Source: a bacterium | GTDB taxonomy: Bacteria > Patescibacteriota > Minisyncoccia > Minisyncoccales > JANBVM01 | Assembly (NCBI GenBank): GCA_030591065.1 | Contig: JAUVBU010000007.1 | Span: forward strand, 1-18,449 | DNA length: 18,449 nt | Direction of reading: 5' to 3' | Part shown: piece by piece, positions 1 through 5,786 of the stretch | Position numbering within the stretch: position 1 is the first letter of the stretch | How the letters are laid out: the number at the start of each line of letters is the position of its first letter | Notes under the pieces: model-generated | Database searches by the model: none | What the model was told of the DNA's origin: nothing | Seen by the model: only the letters and a program-made list of their open reading frames with translations | Translations under genes and position numbers: made by a program

Positions 1-1990
1 CCTCTTTAATAGCATGAACAATAATTGAAAAATTATCGTTTAACAAAATTAAGTCCGATGCTTCTTTGGCTACTTCGGTTCCTGACCCTAAAGCAACTCC
101 CACGTCAGCCTTTTTAAGGGCTGGGGCATCATTTATACCATCACCAGTCATAGCTACGACCTCTCCTCGGTCTTGCCAGGCTTGAACTATTCTCAGTTTA
201 TGTCGAGGTTCTACTCGAGCATATATTTTGGTTCTATCTAATACCTTTTCGAACTCTATATCTGAAAGGTCATCCATATCTTTTCCTTCTAAAATATTCT
301 CTTTCTTTATTTTGAAACCAATTTCTTCAGCAATTGCTTTTGCGGTTAATTTGTGGTCACCCGTAACAATAATTGTTCTTATTCCCGCCCGATGACAATC
401 TTTAATTGCTTTCCTTGCTTCTTTTCTTAAAACATCTTTTAATGTAATAAACCCTCCGAGGGTAAGATTGTTTGCTTCTGTTTTTAATTTCTCTTCGCCC
501 TTAAACTCAAAATCCTTATAAGCTGTAGCTACTACCCTTAATCCTTTCCTAGTAAATCTTTTTAATTTATCTTCTAGCTGTTTAGTGTAGTCGTCTGTTA
601 TAGGTAGTTTTTTTCCATTTATCTTAACAAATTGACAACGTTCTAAAACTTTTTCAGGAGCTCCACAAGCATATAAAAATTCTTCTTTATTTTCTCTTAA
701 TGCTGCAATAATAAATTTATCAATTGTATTAAAAGGAACCTCAGCTATTTTTTTAATAGCTTTGTTTAAAGGATTAATAATTCCTTTTTCTAGTCCTTCC
801 ATTAAAAGAGCTTTATCTGTAGCTCTTCCTCGCAGAACCCATTCTTCTTTGGGAGAAGATAAATTTTCAATAAAGGCCTCTGAAACCAAAGATGCAATTT
901 TAATATTTAAAATAGTGGCCTCTTCGTTGTGTTTATTTCCTAAAACCTCATCAGCTGTTACGGTTTCGCTTACCTTCATTTTACCCTCGGTTAGCGTTCC
1001 TGTTTTATCAGTACAAATAATAGATGTACTTCCCAGTGTTTCAGCAGAGGAAAGCTTTCTAACTAAACCTCCTTTCTTTAAAATCCTTTGCATTCCAAGA
1101 GCTAAAATTACCGTCATTGCTACTGGTAATCCTTCGGGAATAGCAGCTATAGCCACAGCCACAGAAGTAATAAACATTTCGGTCATATCTTTTCCATTTA
1201 AAATTCCTTCAATAAAAAGAGCGATACAAAGAACTCCAATAGCTATACCTACAGTTTTTGAGAAGCTAGCTAATTTTTTTTGGTAAGGAGTTTTTTCTTC
1301 TTCAGACTCTTTAACTAATACCGCTATTTTTCCGATCTGAGTTTCAATTCCAGTTTGTACGACTAATGCCTTTGCCTTTCCGTCTTCTACTACAGTTCCC
1401 ATATAAACCATATTATCTCTGTCAGCTAGAGGTGTTTTTTTTGGTAAGATGGTTGCTTCTTTTTCTGCCGAAAGCCATTCGCCCGTTAAAGCCATTTCAT
1501 TTATTTTTAAATTAGTACTCTCTATTATTCTTCCGTCAGCTGGGACTCTGTCTCCAGGATTCAATATAATAATGTCTCCCGAAACCACGTCTTTTGAGTC
1601 TATTATTTTTAAGGATTGATCTCTTAACACTTCTACTTTATGAGTAACTGCTTTTTTTAATTTCTTTAAAGCTTCCGAGGCCTTACTTTCTTGAATATAC
1701 CCCACAAGGGTATTTAAAAAAAGAGCGCCAAAAATAACTATGGCGTCTGTAGTTTCTTTTAAAAACAAAACAACAACTCCTGATATTAACAGAATGTATA
1801 TTAGGGGACTCTTAAACTGTTCTAAAAATATTTTTAACTTTGATAGAGATTCTTTTTCAGGAAGTTCGTTTTTCCCGAATTCTTTTTGATAAAGCCTTAC
1901 CTCTTCTTCGTTTAGTCCATCCCTACTATTAGTTCTTAATATTTTTGCGACTTCTTCTACTTCTAAGTTGTGCCAAAAAAAATTTGTCAT
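1..1990 (-). CDS. P2-type cation-transporting ATPase, C-terminus cut by the window edge
   Basis: This membrane pump would use ATP to move a cation, most likely Ca2+ or another divalent ion, across the cytoplasmic membrane. Reading from the ATG at 1988-1990 gives about 663 residues in one open frame; family members are usually near 900, so the nucleotide-domain end and helices M5-M10 lie outside. An N-terminal cation-ATPase domain comes first. The M4 motif PEGLP is at 285-289, as in Ca2+-type P2 pumps. The phosphorylation motif DKTGT has Asp328, and TGDGINDAP has Asp617. Three motifs deviate: TGES reads TGEW (Glu171 kept, Trp172), KGAPE reads CGAPE (Cys442), and the DPPR-type motif reads DVLR. 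The core catalytic residues are intact, so an active pump is likely. It is separated from the upstream tRNA by a terminator, and I see no clear promoter of its own. Confidence 0.93.
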   Translation of the reverse strand, partial: MTNFFWHNLEVEEVAKILRTNSRDGLNEEEVRLYQKEFGKNELPEKESLSKLKIFLEQFKSPLIYILLISGVVVLFLKETTDAIVIFGALFLNTLVGYIQESKASEALKKLKKAVTHKVEVLRDQSLKIIDSKDVVSGDIIILNPGDRVPADGRIIESTNLKINEMALTGEWLSAEKEATILPKKTPLADRDNMVYMGTVVEDGKAKALVVQTGIETQIGKIAVLVKESEEEKTPYQKKLASFSKTVGIAIGVLCIALFIEGILNGKDMTEMFITSVAVAIAAIPEGLPVAMTVILALGMQRILKKGGLVRKLSSAETLGSTSIICTDKTGTLTEGKMKVSETVTADEVLGNKHNEEATILNIKIASLVSEAFIENLSSPKEEWVLRGRATDKALLMEGLEKGIINPLNKAIKKIAEVPFNTIDKFIIAALRENKEEFLYACGAPEKVLERCQFVKINGKKLPITDDYTKQLEDKLKRFTRKGLRVVATAYKDFEFKGEEKLKTEANNLTLGGFITLKDVLRKEARKAIKDCHRAGIRTIIVTGDHKLTAKAIAEEIGFKIKKENILEGKDMDDLSDIEFEKVLDRTKIYARVEPRHKLRIVQAWQDRGEVVAMTGDGINDAPALKKADVGVALGSGTEVAKEASDLILLNDNFSIIVHAIKE

Positions 1991-2017
1991 GAATTCATTT
2001 TACCGTAAAAGAAAAGT

Positions 2018-2040
2018 AAAAAAAAGAGCCTGAGCTCCTT
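2018..2040 (-). terminator. Rho-independent terminator after tRNA-Glu
   Basis: On the minus strand a 7-bp stem (AAGGAGC with GCTCTTT, one G-T pair) encloses the loop TCAG and runs straight into a run of eight T. It starts 16 nt after the tRNA CCA end and lies before the ATPase start at 1990, so it should end the tRNA transcript. Confidence 0.75.
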
Positions 2041-2055
2041 AATAAGTTTAAATAT

Positions 2056-2130
2056 TGGTGACCCTACCGGGAATCGAACCCGGGTTGCGAGATTGAGAAT
2101 CTCGCGTCCTAACCACTAGACGATAGGGCC
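2056..2130 (-). tRNA. tRNA-Glu (anticodon CUC)
   Basis: The 75-nt minus-strand sequence folds as a full cloverleaf: acceptor GGCCCTA with TAGGGTC, a D arm GTCT/GGAC, anticodon stem CGAGA/TCTCG around the loop TTCTCAA, a 4-nt variable loop, and T stem CCGGG/CCCGG around TTCGATT. The discriminator is A and the CCA end is encoded at 2056-2058. Anticodon CTC reads GAG, and a strict CUC tRNA implies that a UUC isoacceptor for GAA is encoded elsewhere. It has its own promoter about 15 nt upstream and its own terminator, so it is a single-gene transcription unit between ftsI and the ATPase gene. Confidence 0.97.
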
Positions 2131-2144
2131 TTTTTATATATCTT

Positions 2145-2172
2145 ATTATATTAATTAATCACAAAAAATCAA
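2145..2172 (-). promoter_or_regulatory. Sigma70-type promoter for tRNA-Glu
   Basis: On the minus strand a -35 element TTGATT (2172-2167) is followed, after 16 nt, by a perfect -10 TATAAT (2150-2145). Transcription would start near 2138, giving a leader of about 8 nt before the mature tRNA end at 2130. Confidence 0.75.
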
Positions 2173-2204
2173 ACTGTTTTTTAGTTTTTTAGCTAAAAGT
2201 AAAT

Positions 2205-3851
2205 TTATTCGTAATCAGGTGGAATCTGATATTGATGAATAATGTACTCTGCTAGCTCTCGGAAAACTGGAAGAGCTGAATACTCAGCTGTTTTAGTTTC
2301 GGGGTTATCTAATTTTACTAAAATCAAAAACTGAGGATTAAAAGCTGGAGCATATCCAATAAAAGTTTGAACTGTTTTTTCTGAATATCCTTTTTGGTTT
2401 ATCCCTAGGGCTCCAAAAGAAACTTGAGCCGTTCCAGTTTTTCCTGCAATAAAATATCCTGGAATTTTTGCTTTCTGAGAAAATCCTTTTTCGGTAACAC
2501 TTACCAACATGGCGGTTAATTGGGAAGAGGTTTTAGAGGAAAGTATTTTTGTACTTTTTTGTTCTACTTCTTCTCCAAAAAATTTAATATTTTTATTTTG
2601 ATCTATCGCTTTTTCAACCACGTATGGGTTTATTAATTTTCCTCCATTAGCAATAGCACAATAAGATTTAATTAATTGAATTGGAGTTATCTCAATTCCT
2701 TGCCCAAAAGATGCCGTAGCGAAATTAATTTCTCTTCCTTTTTTCATTACTTCGTTACTAGAATATGTTTCTCCTAAATCAATACCACTAGGCTCTAAAA
2801 AACCGAACTTTTTTATGTATTTTAAAAATAGAGTTTGACCTAATTGTTTTTGAGCAAAAACAGCTCCGGTGTTAATTGATTTTTCTAAAACATTAGTCAT
2901 TGATTGCTCGCCGTAAATTCTTTGGTTGTAATTATAAATAGGGGTTGGATATCCCGTAATTTTAACAGAGCCCTCATCTACATATTTAGTTTCAGGAGTA
3001 ATCTTTTCTTCTTCTATAGCAGCTGCCATAGTAATAGCTTTAAAAACAGATCCTGGTTCAAATAATTCTTGAGTAGTTTTATTTTTAAATATAGCTAAAT
3101 CATCTGAGGCCTGCTTTTCATAATAGTTTGGATTAAAGTTTAACAAATGAGCCATCGCTAAAACTTTTCCCGAAAAAGGTTCAACCACAATAATTTGGCC
3201 ATCTTCAATATTAAAGTTTTCTTTTGCCTCTTTTAAAAACTTTTCGGCTTGAAATTGAATATTATAATCAATAGTTAAGATTAAGTCAGACCCCTGTTTT
3301 TTTCTTAAAAAACCACCCTCACTGTCTAAAAGATCGTTATATTCTTGTTCTAGTCCATACTGACCCTCTCCTTCGCTTGCCAAAAAACCAACAATTTGAG
3401 AAGCCATTTCTTCTTGCGGATAATATCTTCCTAGTTCCTTTTCGATATATACCCCTTTAATATTTAATTGATTTATACTTTCTGCTTCGGTAAAACTTAA
3501 CTTTCTAGCTAAAACTAAATAAGGAAGGTCTTTCCCTAAACTCTCTAGTAAAAAGTCTTTATCTAAATCAACAACATTACTAATGTCTTCTGTCGTCTTT
3601 TCTATATCTTCAATTTCGGGGGGTCGAACAACTAAAAAAGGCCAGTCTATATTTATAGCTAAAGATTCTCCATCTTTTAAAAAAATATTTCCTCTGTTTC
3701 CACTAGAATTAACCGTAGAAAAATGAAGCCCCTGAGAAAGAGCTTTATAGTGTCCTCCTTGAGTAATTTGAAGTTGAAATAAGCGGCCAGTGATGGTCGC
3801 TAATATAGCAAAAAAAATAAATAATACAGAATTAATTCTCCAATTTTTCAT
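2205..3851 (-). CDS. ftsI: Class B penicillin-binding protein (FtsI/PBP3-like transpeptidase)
   Basis: This 548-residue peptidoglycan D,D-transpeptidase cross-links the septal wall during division. One N-terminal membrane helix (about residues 7-25) is followed by a PBP dimerisation domain (about 50-190) and the transpeptidase domain. The three active-site motifs are complete: SVFK with nucleophile Ser268 and Lys271, SIN at 325-327, and KTG with Lys471. The length matches the family, and I see no PASTA domains. It is the last gene of mraZ-rsmH-ftsL-ftsI, 46 nt after ftsL; no murE, mraY or ftsW follows. The FtsI name rests on position in the division cluster; by sequence alone it could equally be called a PBP2/SpoVD-type protein. 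Confidence 0.93.
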   Translation of the reverse strand: MKNWRINSVLFIFFAILATITGRLFQLQITQGGHYKALSQGLHFSTVNSSGNRGNIFLKDGESLAINIDWPFLVVRPPEIEDIEKTTEDISNVVDLDKDFLLESLGKDLPYLVLARKLSFTEAESINQLNIKGVYIEKELGRYYPQEEMASQIVGFLASEGEGQYGLEQEYNDLLDSEGGFLRKKQGSDLILTIDYNIQFQAEKFLKEAKENFNIEDGQIIVVEPFSGKVLAMAHLLNFNPNYYEKQASDDLAIFKNKTTQELFEPGSVFKAITMAAAIEEEKITPETKYVDEGSVKITGYPTPIYNYNQRIYGEQSMTNVLEKSINTGAVFAQKQLGQTLFLKYIKKFGFLEPSGIDLGETYSSNEVMKKGREINFATASFGQGIEITPIQLIKSYCAIANGGKLINPYVVEKAIDQNKNIKFFGEEVEQKSTKILSSKTSSQLTAMLVSVTEKGFSQKAKIPGYFIAGKTGTAQVSFGALGINQKGYSEKTVQTFIGYAPAFNPQFLILVKLDNPETKTAEYSALPVFRELAEYIIHQYQIPPDYE

Positions 3852-3897
3852 TTAATAGACAAAATCTTTTTCCAAACACCCCCTAACCTATTGATTT

Positions 3898-4200
3898 TTA
3901 ATGAGAGACACTAGCAACAGAACTATCTAGCAGTCTAACATACTTTATGTTTTCTGACTTTACGAATCTACTTCCATCGATATGTTCGTCAATATTAGAT
4001 AAAGAGTCCATTTTAGAAAAACTAATATCCAAGAATTTATTGTTTTCGGAAAGTGTACTTAGTCTTTTTCTGTAATTCTGAGTTAAATAAATCTCCTGAC
4101 TTAGAGCTCCAACTTGAACAATATAAGAAACTGAAAGTAATAAAGTTATAATTATTGTTGGAACCCATAGGGTAATGTTTAAGTTTAGATTCTTAGTCAT
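3898..4200 (-). CDS. ftsL: FtsL-like division protein (small bitopic membrane protein)
   Basis: A 100-residue protein with a short cytoplasmic tail, one membrane helix (about residues 10-31) and a polar extracytoplasmic segment (about 32-70) that could form the coiled coil seen in FtsL/DivIC. Its start ATG overlaps the rsmH stop as ATGA (4197-4200), which suggests translational coupling. FtsL proteins scaffold FtsB/DivIC and the FtsW-FtsI synthase at the septum. They are poorly conserved in sequence, so the call rests on size, topology and position between rsmH and ftsI. The last 30 residues are not recognisable to me. Confidence 0.7.
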   Translation of the reverse strand: MTKNLNLNITLWVPTIIITLLLSVSYIVQVGALSQEIYLTQNYRKRLSTLSENNKFLDISFSKMDSLSNIDEHIDGSRFVKSENIKYVRLLDSSVASVSH

Positions 4201-5072
4201 ATTTTTTCTGCTACTCGAAGCTTTGAGCTTCTTGCGCGAGGATTACAAATAATTTCTTCTTGGCTTGGCCTAATTGGCTTTTTTGTTAAAATTTTTATTA
4301 AACCTTTTTTCGACTCTTCTCTAAAATAATTTTTAATAATTCTGTCTTCTAAAGAATGAAATGAAATTACTAAAATTTTCCCCCTTTTTTCTAAAACACT
4401 TAAGGCTTGGGGTAATGCTTTTTTAATACTATTTAGTTCATCGTTTGTTGCTATTCTTAGTGCCTGGAAGGTTCTAGTAGCAAAATGAAGTCTTTGATAT
4501 CTATACCTTGAAGGAATAGCTTTCCAAATAATTTCGACTAAATCAAATGTTTTTTTAATTTTTTTCTCTTTTCTATTTTCAACAATATGCCTACTGATTC
4601 TTCCTGAAAATCTTTCTTCCCCATATTCTTTTAAAATTTCTTTGAGTTTTTGTTCTGGCCATTCATTGACAATATCTTTTGCTGTTAACGTTGAAGCTTT
4701 TTTGTTGTATCTCATGTCTAACTCCTCGTTGCGTAAAAAAGAAAACCCTTTTTTACTTTCCTCTACATGCCAACTTGAGAATCCTAGATCAAACAATATT
4801 CCAGAAAAAGATTTGATTTTTGTTTTCTTAACAACCTTTTTTAAATTTACATAAGAATCATTTACTATAGTCAATCTATCTATATGTAATTGTAAAAGTC
4901 TTGAGTAGAGTTGAGGGTCTAACTCTAAGCCTAGAACCTTTCCGTTTGGTTTAATTTTTTCCAGTACCGATAAGCTGTGTCCTGCCTCTCCTAGCGTTGC
5001 ATCAATAAAGTTTTGATTAGGCTCAGGGTTTAAATATTCTAGTATTTCTTTTTTAAGAACAGGTGTATGCAT
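4197..5072 (-). CDS. rsmH: 16S rRNA (cytosine(1402)-N4)-methyltransferase RsmH
   Basis: RsmH (MraW) methylates N4 of C1402 in the decoding site of 16S rRNA using S-adenosylmethionine. The 291 residues start with the family signature HTPVLKKEIL. The SAM motif is DATLGEAGHS (residues 24-33, where GGHS is usual), followed by FDLGFSSWHVE, GFSF, RFSGRISRHIV, HFATRTFQALRI, ISFHSLEDR and a C-terminal NPRARSSKLR. The protein is slightly shorter than the usual 300-320. It lies 12 nt after mraZ and overlaps ftsL by 4 nt, the normal dcw order. It ends in TGA, so UGA acts as a stop in this genome. Confidence 0.96.
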   Translation of the reverse strand: MHTPVLKKEILEYLNPEPNQNFIDATLGEAGHSLSVLEKIKPNGKVLGLELDPQLYSRLLQLHIDRLTIVNDSYVNLKKVVKKTKIKSFSGILFDLGFSSWHVEESKKGFSFLRNEELDMRYNKKASTLTAKDIVNEWPEQKLKEILKEYGEERFSGRISRHIVENRKEKKIKKTFDLVEIIWKAIPSRYRYQRLHFATRTFQALRIATNDELNSIKKALPQALSVLEKRGKILVISFHSLEDRIIKNYFREESKKGLIKILTKKPIRPSQEEIICNPRARSSKLRVAEKI

Positions 5073-5084
5073 AATAGTAATAGA

Positions 5085-5507
5085 TTAGATTCCAAGTTCT
5101 TGAGCCATATCCCCTATTTCTTTTTCTGTTTTATCTTTATAGGTTTTCCAGCTCACCTTGTCCCATACTTCTATTTTATTTGATAACCCCACTACAACTA
5201 CGTCTTTTTTAAGTCCAGCATATTCTTTTAAGTAATCTGGTATTAAAATTCTTCCCAACTTATCAAGGGTTATGTCAACCGCTCCAGAAAGCATCACTCT
5301 TACAAATCCACGAACATTAACCCTACTACTTGGCAACTCTTCTAATTTCTTAGCTACCTTTTTCCATTCCCCAAGAGTATAAACGGTTAAACACTTATCT
5401 ATTCCCTTGGTAACAATTGCTTTTTTACCTAAAACCTTTCTAAACTTAGAAGGAATAGCCACTCTTTTTTTATGATCTATTATATATGAGTATTCTCCGA
5501 TGAACAT
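5085..5507 (-). CDS. mraZ: Transcriptional regulator MraZ
   Basis: MraZ is an AbrB/SpoVT-fold DNA-binding protein that represses its own division operon in bacteria where this has been studied. The 140 residues hold two tandem half-domains, each with the DxxxR signature: Asp11-Arg15 (DHKKRVAIP) and Asp82-Arg86 (DKLGRILIP). Length is normal for the family. It is the first gene of the division cluster. A promoter candidate lies about 110 nt upstream, and direct repeats spaced 10 bp overlap the predicted transcription start (see 5559-5707). No Shine-Dalgarno sequence is visible before the ATG. Confidence 0.96.
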   Translation of the reverse strand: MFIGEYSYIIDHKKRVAIPSKFRKVLGKKAIVTKGIDKCLTVYTLGEWKKVAKKLEELPSSRVNVRGFVRVMLSGAVDITLDKLGRILIPDYLKEYAGLKKDVVVVGLSNKIEVWDKVSWKTYKDKTEKEIGDMAQELGI

Positions 5508-5558
5508 AATGGTATCTTTAAGCTTATTCTTAAGTAAGTAGAGGCCATACTCTTCCAG

Positions 5559-5707
5559 TTATCCACAGATTCAGCTACTTATTAACATCTTTATCCACAA
5601 TTCCCCACTACACTTAGTTTATCTTATTCATTAAGTTGCCGTCAACTTGTAAAAAGAAACCTTTAAAATGAACCTAAAAGAGCTCTTTTATACACAGGTT
5701 TTCCACT
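5559..5707 (+). promoter_or_regulatory. DnaA-box cluster (candidate oriC or DnaA-controlled region)
   Basis: Three perfect DnaA boxes (TTATNCACA) lie in the same orientation: TTATCCACA at 5559-5567, TTATCCACA at 5591-5599 and TTATACACA at 5688-5696. Two degenerate copies each sit one helical turn after a perfect box: TTCCCCACT at 5601-5609 (10 bp on) and TTTTCCACT at 5699-5707 (11 bp on). A rough base-composition estimate gives about 0.02 perfect boxes expected by chance in this 279-bp gap. A 16-bp palindrome TAAAAGAGCTCTTTTA (5675-5690) runs into the third box. The surroundings are AT-rich, as an unwinding element would be. Against an origin: no dnaA or dnaN is present, and genes on both sides point the same way. 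Control of mraZ by DnaA, or by MraZ binding the overlapping TGG repeats, is the alternative. Confidence 0.6.
5616..5645 (-). promoter_or_regulatory. Candidate promoter of the mraZ division operon
   Basis: On the minus strand TTGACG (5645-5640) is followed after 18 nt by TAAACT (5621-5616). That is 5/6 and 4/6 matches to sigma70 consensus, and the predicted start is near 5609. The -35 lies inside an inverted repeat (AAGTTG-ACGG-CAACTT, 5633-5648). The Clp-like gene upstream ends in a terminator, so a promoter is needed in this gap. Confidence 0.5.
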
Positions 5708-5712
5708 TCTCT

Positions 5713-5743
5713 AAAAACAAAAATCCCCTATTTTTATAAGGGG
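5713..5743 (-). terminator. Rho-independent terminator after the Clp-like ATPase gene
   Basis: On the minus strand a stem CCCCT/AGGGG (5743-5739 with 5729-5725) closes a 9-nt AT loop and is followed by ATTTTTGTTTTT. It lies 44 nt after the stop of the Clp-like gene and separates that operon from the mraZ promoter region. Confidence 0.75.
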
Positions 5744-5786
5744 AAAATAATCATCTTTTTTATTCTCTATCTTTTATTTCTTGTTC

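Noticed and set aside
762..1286. Plus-strand open frame of 174 codons
   Set aside because: It lies inside the P-type ATPase gene, and its product has no recognisable domain. The same applies to other plus-strand frames at 4642, 6220, 7384, 14682 and 15758.
2160..2204. Possible terminator after ftsI
   Set aside because: The only dyads (AAACT/AGTTT and TTTTAG/CTAAAA on the minus strand) are short and almost all A/T, and they overlap the tRNA promoter; too weak to call.
4197..5072. UGA recoded as glycine, as in Gracilibacteria and SR1
   Set aside because: rsmH and the methyltransferase at 15637 end at TGA exactly where the next gene starts in an ATGA overlap, so UGA is a stop.
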